DNA of 64,000 bases from Cryptomeria japonica (GCF_030272615.1 NC_081415.1:232259303-232323302); one strand, 5' to 3'. Positions 35,361 to 47,034 are shown, numbered from the stretch's first letter. Notes: generated by a model not told the origin, from the sequence alone. Program-made: numbers and translations.

Positions 35361-36119
35361 GTATTTCCCTAGTCACTAATCTTTACAAAATTTAATAGAT
35401 ACTTAAGTACTTGAAAAGAAAGGAATATATATATATAACTCATGTTATTCGTGCAAGGTTGTCCTTAAATAATCCAGAATCTTCACAACGGTGCTTTTCA
35501 TGGAGGGTAAGTTGTATATTTCAAAACCCTAATTCGAAGAAAATGAGGTACAATTTACCTACATATATAGAGAAACGAGGAAAACAACTCTTAAATGGCC
35601 CCACCACACCATGGGAAGCTTCTAAAGTCATTCACATGGCGATTAAACCTAAACATGGTTTTGTTTGCTGAACTGATAGTGACGTTAACATATATCATGA
35701 TTTGCTATATGTAGAAGATAGAATGAAGCTTCTTTGACAGTGAGTTAAACTTCATTGTTAGGTTATAGTGATTGAAGACACATAATATAGAAAATGCAAA
35801 TGTATGGTGTAGAATTCGTGGATGTTGATATAGAATTGCATATATGATTTTAATAAAAAAAAAATTATGTTATATATGGCTTCTTGTTGGTCAAAACTTG
35901 ATTTTAGATGATGTCTTTTAATTGATCACTGGCGTCACAGGGCTTTTTCTTAAATACAAGATCTTGAATACTCAATTCAAAATATATGACTTGTAAGTCA
36001 ATAAATAATGATTAGAATTTTCAAAAAGGTTAATTTGGGAGCACAAAAAATGTGTTTCGATTAGGAGGACATGGTTGTGGTTGTGTTTAGTGAGCATTTT
36101 CTTCTAGTATAATTATTTC
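35361..36119. other. Intergenic DNA with an (AT)n run
   Basis: Contains an (AT)6-type run at about 35,427-35,440. An 86-codon frame at 35,411-35,671 has no recognisable motif and is not called as a gene. Nothing else seen. Confidence 0.4.
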
Positions 36120-36750
36120 TATAGACACCTAAAATTGTCATGTTTAATTAAATAAATATCTTTATTTATTTAATTATCTTAGCCTAACTCTTCTATTATT
36201 TGAATAAATCTTTATTTATTTAATTAATTCATTTATCCTCTTCTAGCCTTATTTCTCATTTAAATAAATACATTTATTTATTTAAATTCCCATTTTCTTA
36301 AATTAAATAAATATCTTATTTATTTAATTGATCCAACTTCTTCTATTAATTAAATGAATCTTTATTTATTTAATTAATTCATTAGCCTTTTCTACCCATG
36401 ACACATGTCATTCATCTCTTAATTCATACACTACCTACCCTCTCATTATTTTCTTATTTTTCCTACCTACCCTCTAATCATAGCCGACCATTTATCTTTT
36501 ACACCTCTCAATCTTATCCGTCCATTTCATATAGCGTCTTCTATATAAGGAGATGCTTCCTTCATTATCAACCCTATGCACCCCCATGATTACTCGACTA
36601 CACTACGCTTTTGAACTTTCATATGCGATCCTACTTGCAACCACATTTATGTTCTTTGTTGAGCTCTTGTGCACATAAAATCTGAGAGCAAATATATCAA
36701 GCAAGATTAATGGAGATAGGAAGAATGGAGATTCAAACCCTATTGGACAT
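36120..36750 (+). repeat. LTR-like remnant with TATA box and AT palindrome repeats
   Basis: Starts tatagacacctaaaattgtc, reminiscent of the A LTR start (tataggcatctaaaaatgg). 36,140-36,385 holds about five repeats of a palindromic unit of the form attaaataaat-n-tttatttaattaa. A TATA box ctatataaggag lies at 36,541-36,552 with a pyrimidine-rich leader after it. I infer a solo or broken gypsy-type LTR; the right end is arbitrary. Confidence 0.4.
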
Positions 36751-38157
36751 GTGATGGTATAATCTTTGTGATTTCATTTGATTTGCATTGTCTTAGGTAA
36801 TCTTCATATGTTATGGTGGATCTTTGTTGTTGTTAGGCTAGGGTTTTATGGTTGAATTCATTTAGTCTTTCAATATTGTTGTTTCCATTTTCACCATATA
36901 CAATTTCCATAATACATTAATAGTTAAAGTGGGGATTGATCTAGATTACTAGGGACAAAGGTAGATTGATATATGATAGGTTTTAAGATTTGTGTCTTAT
37001 GCATAAAATAGAATAAATTGAGTGTCAATAGAATAGATTTATGACAATGCCAAATATAGTGTAAAATGTAGAGGGTAGAAGAACAAGGTACACACTTTTC
37101 TCCTCTAAATTGTGTCCCTGATTTGACACACGTGTGAATGAAATGAATCATTCATGCTAAAGTAATGAAGAAAGTGATTAAATAAGCAACAAATTCAAGG
37201 ATACATTTTTGGATGATTCCTGATGCTCTTTGTGCTATTGCTAGAGTAGTATCTCCCAACCTACACACACAAATCATTAGTGGTAACTGTAGCAAAGCAT
37301 TATTAGCACAAAATCATAATCATCAACATTTTGCAATTTAGTAAGTGTGATATTCAATTGTAAAAGACAAAGGAATATATGTGATTTTAGAAAAATGAAG
37401 TCATGATGATGTGATTGAGTTGACCCCCATGAAACTATATATAAAATTGAGAAAAAATAAAGAAATCATGTCGTATTTTTGAGGATTTGGAACCAATGTG
37501 GATAACTTAATTTACACAAACATGACCCTAAAATGACAACAAGATGTTATGATTTGTTAGAACTTGAAACCAATGTGCCCCCTCAATACATGCAAACGTG
37601 TGTTGAAAATGATAATGTGATGTGCAAGGTTGTTGAAATTTTGAAATTGGTGTGGTCCCTTCAATCTACACAAGCATGAATTCATGTAAATTTTAAGATG
37701 AGATTATGAATAAAAGGGTTATGGAGGAGTTGGAAATGAAAAGACCCCTTCAATATATGCAAGCATGAGCTTGTGTAAAAGCTAATAAGATAAAGGACAT
37801 AATCTATTTCCCCACAAATATGATGTGTACATCATGATGGATTCAATTTAAGAAAAGAAAAGAATGTGATTTCTACATATATAAATGTTTTGGCCCTAGT
37901 TTTTGAGGTAATGGTAGAAATGTGATAGCCAATGTGAAGAGGGATAAGAGATATATAGCCATATTATCCCGAAATGTAAATACGAGTAAGAGATATGTAA
38001 AATTACCATTTTCCAAATGTGAGCTTGTAAGTGTAATAAACATAGTATTGCCATGATCATCTTAGATAATATGTAAGTACAACAAAAAATGACATGAAAA
38101 AGTAATATGAACTTGAAGAGGAATGACATAGTATTCCATGTAGAATGTATTGAAGAG
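36751..38157. other. Non-coding DNA with an array of about 80-bp units
   Basis: Four diverged units start at about 37,479, 37,556, 37,631 and 37,717. Each carries a ttggaaccaatgtg-like word, a cccttcaata-acatgcaa-like word and catga. Spacing is 75-86 bp. No coding potential recognised elsewhere in this stretch. Confidence 0.5.
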
Positions 38158-38660
38158 TGATTATAATAATCACTTAATTAATTATCTAATTAGGTCTTTT
38201 TATTACTTTATTCACTTATGCTAAACATAGGAGTGAATTCTCTTTATTGGATTGATTTATATTTAGCACATATTGACTCATTTAGAGACACTTTCCAATC
38301 TCTCTTTTAATCCTATCCTAGGGTTTGCATCTAGGATTTTATCTTTATGCTATATTTGAGCAATTTCTAAAAGCACACATTATTTTGATTTAGGTTCCTA
38401 CTTCTTTCAATTTAGGGTTTTAGCTTCTCCCTAGGTTAATCTTAAGGAGGGTGTTAGAGTAATTAGAATAATCACCTAATTAATTATCTAATTAGGTTCT
38501 TTATTACTATATTCACTTAAGCTAAACTTCGAAGTGCTTTCTCTTTTATTAGATTGAGCTACATTTAGCACATGTTGTCTCATTAATTATGATGTGGATA
38601 CTTGTCAAGATCTCTTTAATACTCTCCCAGGATTTTATCTTTATGCTTTTATAATCATTT
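38158..38660 (+). repeat. Direct repeat, two diverged copies about 301 bp apart
   Basis: aataatcac-taattaattatctaattagg at 38,166 and again at 38,467. Each is followed by tattac-t-attcactta-gctaaac, ttagcacat-ttg-ctcatt and aggattttatctttatgct. The unit is about 200 bp of matching sequence in a 301-bp period. Confidence 0.65.
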
Positions 38661-38906
38661 ATTGTATTCAATGTAATCTATCTAATTCATTTATAGTTTA
38701 ATCTCAAGATCAAATTCTTATTTGGATCAATTATGTTTCAATGTAGCATGACATCAATCATAGCTTCTTCTCCTTAGATGTGATAGGAATTTTGGTTGTA
38801 GGTGATCTTTGGGAGCTATGAGGTTAGATATCAACTCCAACAGAATGTAAGCATTTAACTTTAGATAAGTTATAATCAATGCATATGTGTTTTCTCTACA
38901 AAATAA

Positions 38907-39222
38907 GACCAAATGCGACACAAAAAAAGACCATCCAAAAACATGGCAATCACATAGAGGCATTCCATGAACCCTCAACAACATCCTCATATGCTTCTTC
39001 CATATTGTCAAGCCTAAAATCAGCTGGCAAAACTAAACTAGTACATCATTTTTCATTACTAGAATGTTTGGCACCATAGTGGTTCAACAGACATACTTCC
39101 AAAAAACTTCGTCACCTAAAATCTAAACTAAGATGTTGCATAGATGTTATAAGCATACCCTTTGACAGCAGCAATAGAAACCTCAAAGTGGAGCAATGCA
39201 GAGCATTCTCTAGACTAGTTCT
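38907..39222 (-). repeat. Element H left LTR, outer fragment (truncated)
   Basis: Matches 53,095-53,415 of the full right LTR of H (shared cctcaacaacatcctcata, gatgttgcatagatgttata, acatacttcca). The first ~950 bp of the LTR are missing. The remainder is split by element D at 39,223, with the target site gttct. Confidence 0.75.
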
Positions 39223-40295
39223 TGTTGGTATTATGGACGTGTTGCATTGGTTTTGTCATTGATGTCAACACTTGTCAACACTTATCAGCACTATAGATAT
39301 TTGGTTATGTTCACCGACATGTTTAGTGACTTATGCATAGTCACTGGTATTTGGTTCACCGATAGGTTATATTATTCATCGGCACTGAGGATGACTCGTT
39401 ATCATCTAGAGATTACTTGGTTATGTCAAAGACATTGTTTGGACACTTGGTTTTGGTAATTTGGTTATTGGTCTAATCGAGTTTACATATTTTCTATTAC
39501 CAGCAAATGGGTCTAGGTTATGGACCGACAAGCGTTATCTATTCTAGATCAGCATGACACATTATGGAGATGATTTATTGATTGGTTATTATTGTAAATG
39601 CATTGAGCCGACATGATGCATCACATATTAATTCATTTGTAATTGATTTAATTGTAATATTCTTAGTGAGCCGACCTACACATTTGGTCTTAGGTTTTGG
39701 TATATATGTAAGATCTCATTTGTGAGATTATGTAGAGGAAGTGGAAAAGGATTGTAATAAGGTATATGCGAATATAAGCAGAGCTATACACGCAGACATC
39801 ATTTGAAGATTCAAGGAAGGTATGAAGAAGACAATCAGAGCTTAACCGGTACTGAATCCAGCATGAAGGTGTTATTTTGAGCAATGCATTATCATTGGAT
39901 TTAACCATCCAATTATAGTCAGTGTGACTCTCATTTTGTGATTGAGCAGTGAGCTCTAGGCAGTTGGCCTTTCTACATGTGCAAACCCCATTTGTACACA
40001 CATACTATCTGCAGTAGTATCATCTGATTGTGGGTAAGGTTTCCCATCATGGTTTTTCCCCTTACAGGGTTTCCACATACAAATATCTATGTTATGTGTT
40101 GTGGATGTTATTTGTCTTTCTGTTCCATACATTAAACTTTACCGGTACTGTTATTAACTATTAACTGTCAATCGACATTAAGTTTGGTTTATCAGTATTA
40201 TGCATCAAGTTTGATTAAGTTATATTTGGGTTGAAATTAATAGACAACTGGTTCACCCCCCCCCCCCCCTTCTCAATTGCCTTCGGGTCCTAACA
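39223..40295 (+). repeat. Element D 5' LTR
   Basis: 1,073 bp, tgttggtattat to gggtcctaaca. TATA-like tatatatg at 39,701. A C-tract at about 40,255-40,269, then ttctcaattgcc, lies just before the end. Confidence 0.9.
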
Positions 40296-40297
40296 AT

Positions 40298-40309
40298 TTG
40301 TATCAAAGA
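40298..40309 (+). promoter_or_regulatory. Element D primer binding site (degenerate)
   Basis: ttgtatcaaagat two or three bases after the LTR, a mutated form of tggtatcagagc. Confidence 0.6.
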
Positions 40310-40352
40310 TAAGTCCTCTTTTTGTAGAAGTTTAATAGCTTGAGGAGATTCT

Positions 40353-41423
40353 ATGGCAACTAACTATTTCAGGAAGGACAGTCTGAAGCTTGATGGAACA
40401 AACTATGGTATATGGAAGATCAGAATGGAGACACATTTGAATTGCATTGGAGGAGACATATGGGATGTTACAAAGAATGGCTATGTTGGTCCTACATAGA
40501 GTCGGCCTAATCCTCCTACCTTGGCTAAAGATCAGGAGAATGATTGCAAAGCAAGAGAAGCACTTTTGAGCACATTATCATATCAACAAATCATGGGATT
40601 ATCAGACCGATCTACTGCTAAAGCTATTGGGGATAAATTAGATACATTGAATGAAGGTGATACCACTATCAAAATTGCAAAACTGGAATGCTTCCAGGTC
40701 AAGTATGAAAATCTGAAAATGGAAGAAGATGAAAGGATTTCTGCTTTTATGGAAAGAGTCAATGAAATTGTTTTGGGTATACAATGTTGTGGAGGATCCT
40801 TAAGTGAAGATGAAATTGTTTCTAAAGTTTTAAGAGCATTTCCACCAGCATAAAAAATGAAAGTAACTGCTATTAATGAATTAAGAACAATGCCTAATAC
40901 ATCAGTATCTAGAGATACCTTGGTTGGAAAACTTTCAGCTTTTGAACTTGAGGAATTTGGTCATGTTGCTACAATTAAGACAGATTTAGATTTCAAAGCA
41001 TCATCATCATCATCTGAGAAATCTGATTGGAAAATAATTTATGCAAGAGAACTCGAAGACATCAGAAGAGAGAATGAAGAATTGGAAGATCTTGAAGAAC
41101 TATTTGCAAGGGAAATTCCTAAAGGTCCAGTTGGAAGTAAGTATGAAGGTAAAGCACCATTTAAAGGTTTTAACTGCAATAAAATTGGTCATATGGCATC
41201 TAGGTTTCCTGATAGTATTGCAAGATTGAAAGAAGGAGCTAAAAGAACATACAAGCCTAACCCTGAATATCAGAGATATAGATTTAAAAAGATTAAAGAC
41301 AAATCATGTTACTATGTTGATGAAGGAGTTACTGATAATTTTGATGAGGAACCGACAGACAATGGATGGGCTTTTGTTGCAATAATAGAAGATCAACTGG
41401 CACCTACTATACAACTGGTAGAG
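40353..41423 (+). pseudogene. Element D gag
   Basis: Copia Gag starting at ATG 40,353 (MATNYFRKDSLKLDGTNYGI), in the gag-polypeptide family style: LDGTNYGIWKIRMETHL near the N-terminus, LECFQVKYENLKMEEDERIS in the middle and a degenerate knuckle, NCNKIGHMASRF, near 41,175, where two Cys positions are lost. In-frame stops are TAG at 40,497 and TAA at 40,851. A TAG at 41,424 separates it from the protease in the same frame. Confidence 0.85.
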
Positions 41424-41426
41424 TAG

Positions 41427-42702
41427 GCCTTGGCAACTAAAATTGAAGAAAAGGATGAATGGATCATTGATTCTGGATGTTCACATCATATGACTGGTGA
41501 TAAAAGTAAATTCTTAACCTTTCAGGAATACAATGGAGGTCTAGTAAGATTTGGGGATGATAAAGCTTGTTTGATCAGAGGAAAAGGCACTATATCTTTT
41601 GATGGTAAGCACAATACTGACAACGTTTATTATGTTGAAGGTTTGAAGCATAATCTTTTGAGTGTTGTTCAATTAGTTGAAAAAGGATTTCAGTTACAAT
41701 TCAAGAATGGTAAATGCAAAATCATGAATAGAACTGGTTTGAAAATTGCAACCAGTAATCAGACTAGAGGTAATATCTTTCACTTGAATAACAATGAGAA
41801 AGCATGCTTGATTGCACATATTGATGAAAGTTGGTTATGGCACAAGAAACTTTGTCATGTGAATTTTGATTGCATTGTGAAGATCAATACAACTAAAGCA
41901 GTAAGGGATTTACCTAAGATTGTAAAACCTCACAATCTGGTGTGTAAGGAATGTCAATTTGGAAAGCAAGTTAGAGAAACTTTTAAGAGTATTCTAGATT
42001 ATTCCAGAGTAATCCAATAATGTTCTTGATTTAATTCATACTGATTTATGTGGTCCAACAAGAACTAGAAGTTTACAAAGAGATAGATATTTTATGCTAA
42101 TCATTGATAATTATTCTAGAATGTGTTGGGTTACTTTTCGCAGGGAGAAATCAGAAGCTTTTGGGAAATTCAAACTATTAAAGGTAATGGTAGAGAATGA
42201 AACCAGTAAGAAAATCAAATGTTTAAGATCAGATCAAGGAGGCGAATTCACATCTAAGGAATTTAATACATTCTGTGAAATGAATGGAATCAAAAGACAG
42301 TTATCAACACCTTGGACACCCCAGCAAAATGGAGTTGTGGAAAGGAAGAACATAACTATTTTGGATGCAACTAGAAGCATGATATCAGAAGAAAACCTAC
42401 CTCATGTGTATTGGAGAGAAGCAGTCAATACAACAATTTACACATTCAACAGAGTTCACATCAAAGGTGAAACTAATAAGACCCCTCATGAACTATGGTT
42501 TGGTAATACTCCTACTCTTAAATATTTCAGGATATTTGGAAGAAAATGTTATATTAGGAGAGATGATTATATTGGTAAATTTGATCCTAGAAGTGATGAA
42601 GTAATATTTCTTGGTTATTCGTCTAAGAGAAAGGCATATAGATGTTTTAATAAGAGATTGCAGAAAATCATTGAAAGTGCAAATGTGAAGATTGATGAAT
42701 AG
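41427..42702 (+). pseudogene. Element D protease and integrase
   Basis: Protease motif WIIDSGCSHHMTGD (41,460) with Asp-Ser-Gly. Pre-integrase: HNTDNVYYVEGLKHNLLSV. Integrase zinc domain with HKKLCHVNFD...CKECQFGK. A frameshift near 42,013 precedes the core: LIIDNYSRMCWV, CLRSDQGGEFTSKEF, and PQQNGVVERKN with the Glu, then KCYIRRDDYIGKFDPRSDE, the usual C-terminal segment. A stop at 42,700 precedes the RT part. Confidence 0.9.
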
Positions 42703-44067
42703 TTTAGAGGTAATTCAAGGTCTATGGACTCTGAACCGACAATTGAGATAATCACAAATGAGCCTACACTGAGTGCACTAGTACAAAATGTTGATCCAGT
42801 CACACCGGCATCATTTGAGAATTCCATAGTGACTGAAGAACAACAAGAAGTGAATACACCCAAGTATGTAAGATTGAATCACTCTGAAAATCAGATAATT
42901 GAGAATAAGTATCAAGGTGTAATGACTAGAGGAAGACTGGCAAATGAAGAGGTATGTCTAAATTCTCAAATTGAACCAGCATTAGTTAATGAGGCATGTG
43001 AAGATAAAATTTGGATTAAAGCTACGGAAGATGAATTGGAACAAATTGAAAAGAATAACACATGGACATTGGTTCCCCGGCCTAAAAACAAAAATGTAAT
43101 TGGAACTAAATGGGTATTCATAAATAAAATTAATGAAGATGGTAAGGTAATCAGAAACAAAGCAAGATTAGTGTGTAAGGGATATTCACAGAAAGAGGGA
43201 ATTGATTACAATGAAACCTTTTCACTGATATTTAGAATTGAGGCAGACAGACTATTTCTAGCATTTGCAGCACACAAGAACTATAAAGTATATCAAATGT
43301 ATGTGAAATGTGCATTTCTAAATGGTGATCTTGAAGAGGAAGTTTACATTGAACAACCTGATGGATTCTCTTTGACAAATGACAAAGATATGGTTTGCAG
43401 GTTAAGGAAAGCTTTATATGGATTGAAGCAAGCCCCTAGAGCTTGGTATGCTAGATTGGACAAATATTTTTTGAAGATTGGTTACACTAAAGGTAATGTT
43501 GACAACAACCTATATTTCAAAGTGACTAATGATGACATCTTGGTTATTGATTTTTTTGTTGATGATATCATTTTTGGAGGAGAATATGGATTGTGTAAAG
43601 ACTTCTCTAATAAGATGCGGGAAGAATTTGAAATGTTTATGATTGGGGAGATAAAATTCTTTTTAGGATTGAAGATTTCACAGACTGATAAAGGTATATT
43701 CATATATCAATCTAAGTACTTGAAGGAACTACTAAAGAAATTTGGTATGGAAAACTCTAAACTGGTAAGTACTCCTATGACTACAATTGATAAACTATCA
43801 TTGAAGGATGAATCAACACCTGTTAATCCGACAAGATATAAATCTATGATTGGAGGTTTACTGTATTTGACACAAACAAGACCTAATATTATGAATGCAG
43901 TATGTATTGTTTCAAGATTTCAGAGTATTCCTAAGGAAAATCATGAATCGGTAGTGAAAAGGAATTTTTGGTATCTACAAGGCACAACAAATCTTGGTTT
44001 ATGGTATCCTAAAGATGAAAATTATGATTTATGTGCATACACAAATGCAAATTGGCAGGAGATGTAG
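42703..44067 (+). pseudogene. Element D reverse transcriptase
   Basis: 447 open codons (from 42,724): a hinge rich in Thr/Glu, then WIKATEDELEQIEKNNTWTL, GTKWVFINKINEDGKVIRNK, ARLVCKGYSQKEGIDYNETF, VYQMYVKCAFLNGDLEEEVY (catalytic Asp position now Cys-neighbouring VKCAF where DVKSAF is usual), LYGLKQAPRAWYARLD, and FVDDIIFG (43,555-43,578) in place of YVDD. Closing part: GLLYLTQTRPNIMNAVC. Frame ends at 44,065 by a frameshift. Confidence 0.9.
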
Positions 44068-44507
44068 ATGATAGAAAGAGCACCACCGACGGAGCATTCT
44101 TTCTTGGTAGCAGATTGATTTCATGGTTGAGCAAGAAATAGAGTTGTAGATCATTATCAACAACAAAATCAGAATATGTTGCAGCAACAACTAATTGTAC
44201 TCAGGCATTATGGATTAAGCAAATGTTGAAGGTCATAAAGGTAAAATGCAAAGAACCTATAATCATTTACTGTGATAATATGACAGCAATTGATATATCC
44301 AAGAATCTGGTATTTCACTCTAAAACTAAACATGTTTCTATCAAATTCAATTTTCTGAAAGAGAATGTTGAAGCAAAAGAAGTGAAATTGGTTTATGTGA
44401 ATACTAAAGAGAAGATTGTAGATATCTTTACTAATCCCTTGCCTAAGGAAACTTTTGAATATCTCAGAGAGCAACTTGGGGTTATACCCTCACTAGTAGA
44501 AACTTAG
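44068..44507 (+). pseudogene. Element D RNase H
   Basis: Shifted-frame start (DRKSTTDGAFFLGSRLISWL), a stop at about 44,138, TKSEYVAAA with the Glu, then an open frame 44,223-44,507: IYCDNMTAIDISKNLVFHSK, TKHVSIKFNFLKENVEAKEV, VDIFTNPLPKETFEYLREQL and a stop. Removes RNA from the hybrid; copia-type position at the end of pol. Confidence 0.85.
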
Positions 44508-44875
44508 ACAGTTGGAGTGTGGCATCAGACCAACAAGAATTAACAGAGAAATATTTTTCCGACTTTGATTAAGGAGAGCTACTTCTCAGGGGTAGTAGTT
44601 GGTTATAACAATCGGTATTTGTAATGAGTTCTATGAACTGGTTGTATCTGGTTTTTGTATTGCTTTGGCATTTGATGTCAAAGGGGGAGAGATATCTATG
44701 GAAAAACACATTATCTTTTGGGAGAGATTATTCCTAGGGGGAGAGATATTATGTATTTTGATTTCTAGTAATTGATCTCTTTGGGAGATTGTTGGTTTTT
44801 GGTTTTTGGCATTTCTACCTTGGCACTTAGATGGTTTTTCCATCTTGTGTTGCCATCACTGCCAAAGGGGGAGAT
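44508..44875 (+). promoter_or_regulatory. Element D 3' untranslated region with duplicated polypurine tracts
   Basis: An upstream copy tgtcaaagggggagag (44,677-44,690) and the true PPT gccaaagggggagat (44,861-44,875) lie about 185 bp apart; another aggggga run is at 44,736. The true PPT abuts the 3' LTR. Confidence 0.75.
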
Positions 44876-45936
44876 TGTTGGTATTATGGATGTGTTGCAT
44901 TGGTTTTGTCATTGATGTCAACACTTATCAGCACTGGAGATCTTTGGTTATGTTCACTGACATGTTCAGTGACATGCACAGTCACCGGTATTTCGTTTAC
45001 CGACAAGTTATATTGTTCACCGGCACTGAGGATGACTTGTTATCATCTAGAGATTACTTGGTTATGTCGAAGACATTGTTTGGACACTTGGTTTTGGTAA
45101 TTTGGTTATTGGTCTAATCGAGTTTGCATATTTTTTATTACCAACAAATGGGTCTAGGTTATGGACCGACAAGCGTTATCTATTCCAGATCAGCATGACA
45201 CGTTATGGAGATGATTTATTGATTGGTTATTATTGTAAATGCATTGAGTCGATATGATGCATCGCAAATTGATTCATTTGTAATTGATTTAATTGTAATA
45301 TTCTTAGTGAGCCAACCTACACATTTGGTCTTACGTTTTGGTATATATGTAAGATCTCATTTGTGAGATTATGTAGAGGAAGTGGAAAAGGACTGTAAAA
45401 AGGTATATGCGAATATAAGCAGAGCTATACACGCAGACATCATTTGAAGATTCAAGGAAGGTATGAAGAAGACAATCAGAGCTTAACCGGTACTAAATCT
45501 AGCATGAAGATGTTATTTTGAGCAATGCATTATCATTGGATTTAACCATCCAATTGTAGTCACTGTGACTCTCATTTTGTGATTGAGCAGTAAGCTCTAG
45601 GCAGTTGGCCTTTCTACATGTGCAGACCCCATTTGTACACACATACTATCTGCAGTAGTATCATCTGATTGTGGGTAAGGTTTTCCATCGTGGTTTTTCC
45701 CCTTACAGGGTTTCCACATACAAATATCTATGTTATGTGTTGTGGATGTTATTTATCTTTTTGTTTCATACATTAAACTTTATTGGTACTGTTATTAACT
45801 GTTAAACTATCAACCAACATTAAGTTTGGTTTACTGGTATTATGCATCAAGTTTGATTAAGTTATATTTGGGTTGAAATTAATAGACAACTGATTCACCC
45901 CCCCCCCCCCCTCTCAATTGCCTCCGGGTCCTAATA
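44876..45936 (+). repeat. Element D 3' LTR
   Basis: 1,061 bp, tgttggtattat to gggtcctaata; the terminal CA is mutated to TA. C-tract at about 45,897-45,911. TATA-like tatatat at 45,342. Followed by TSD gttct. Confidence 0.9.
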
Positions 45937-46613
45937 GTTCTTACCAATCAACACACTACCAACATACTGCCATTACCAAAAATATCAACTCCAATATAAG
46001 GGACTTGAAAAGATGGGAGCACAACGTTCATAAAGCATAGACATTATATCCAAAAGCACAAAGATCATATTTTTTAAAATAGAGGAATACGAAGTATTTT
46101 TCCAGAATACATTCAACACACCTTCCTACAAATATCACTCTTTGTCAACTTTCAGATACAAGGACACTACTTTCTTACTTCAGAGAAACAAAGAAGATAC
46201 TAGACACAACCTATAGTGTGCACAAGACCATTTGAAAACCATCACTTCATGATCATGCTTCTGATACTCATCACAATGCATCTAATCTTAATCAGTCATT
46301 ATTATAGTATTATCACAATATATTAAGTGTAGACATCAACACCAAGAAGGTGGTCATCCACAACAAGGAACATCTCTTCTCATTCATCTTGAATCTCCAA
46401 CAACTTTTTGCACACACATCTAGTCAACAATCATGAAAACAACTACCAAAAATCTCTAGTAGACACAATATATACTTTCACCATCAAAGAGTTGACAATA
46501 CTCTTTAATACAAACTAACAATCACATCTCAATATTGAGTATATCATCAACACACAAACCAAGGGTTGATACCAATGACAACACCAAATCATCAATGACA
46601 ACCACTGCCAGCA
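45937..46613 (-). repeat. Element H left LTR, inner fragment
   Basis: Continuation of 38,907-39,222 after removing D. Matches 53,413-54,082 (caatcaacacacta, acattcaacacaccttccta, catctagtcaa-aat). It ends cactgccagca followed by the PPT atctcccctttt of element H. Confidence 0.8.
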
Positions 46614-46899
46614 ATCTCCCCTTTTTCCATTTATGGAAACACTCACACAACATAATACTAACACTTTCTCTCCCTCTTTGACATTAAGGACAAAGGCCAA
46701 AGGTTATACAATGAATCTTGCACCTACATTCTCTGTATTCATTGTACATTTTTGTCTTTCTTCCTGTCAACAACTCCTTGGTCCCCCTGTGAGCACAAAT
46801 CAAACAACATCCTACTACCCCTGAGGAGTAGACCACATCAATCCAAGAGATAAAAGATATCCCTTGAATCTCCCCCTAGAGAGATGCACCAACATATGC
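46614..46899 (-). promoter_or_regulatory. Element H 3' untranslated region and polypurine tracts
   Basis: Minus-strand PPT aaaaaggggagat at 46,614-46,626, and an upstream copy ttaatgtcaaagagggagag at 46,667-46,686, only about 60 bp away. tctagggggagat (minus strand) at 46,880-46,892 is a third purine tract. Confidence 0.65.
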
Positions 46900-47034
46900 A
46901 TCTAGTTTGAAGGAGGGGCAATAAACCCTAACTTCTACCTAGATATCCAAATGTATCCTTTGAAGGTGACTTTGTGAAAATATTTGAAATCTAATCCTTT
47001 GTGGGAACATGGTCCAGACTGACTTCTTTCTCTA
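46900..47034 (-). pseudogene. Element H RNase H, C-terminal end
   Basis: Minus strand reads EKEVSLDHVPTKD, stop, ISNIFTKSPSKDTFGYLG, the typical copia RNase H tail (...YVPTKEQ.ADIFTK.LP..). It joins 48,219 when solo LTR I is removed, one codon context apart (REKVVE / KEVSLDH). Confidence 0.8.

Larger units (their letters stand above)
39223..45936 (+). mobile_element. Element D: Ty1/copia retrotransposon, complete but inactive
   Basis: 6,714 bp with LTRs 39,223-40,295 and 44,876-45,936, PBS-like site 40,299, gag, protease, integrase, RT, RNase H in copia order, and PPT 44,863-44,875. A perfect 5-bp TSD gttct lies at 39,218-39,222 and 45,937-45,941. It sits inside the left LTR of element H. 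Hand comparison of a 330-bp stretch of the two LTRs gave about 14 differences, mostly transitions. It is the best preserved element here, but has at least four in-frame stops and two frameshifts. Confidence 0.95.

Noticed and set aside
35411-35671. 86-codon plus frame
   Set aside because: No motif, sits in AT-rich non-coding DNA beside repeats; not supportable as a gene.
36140-36385. CRISPR-like array
   Set aside because: Units are palindromic AT-rich low-complexity sequence without unique spacers, in a plant genome context.
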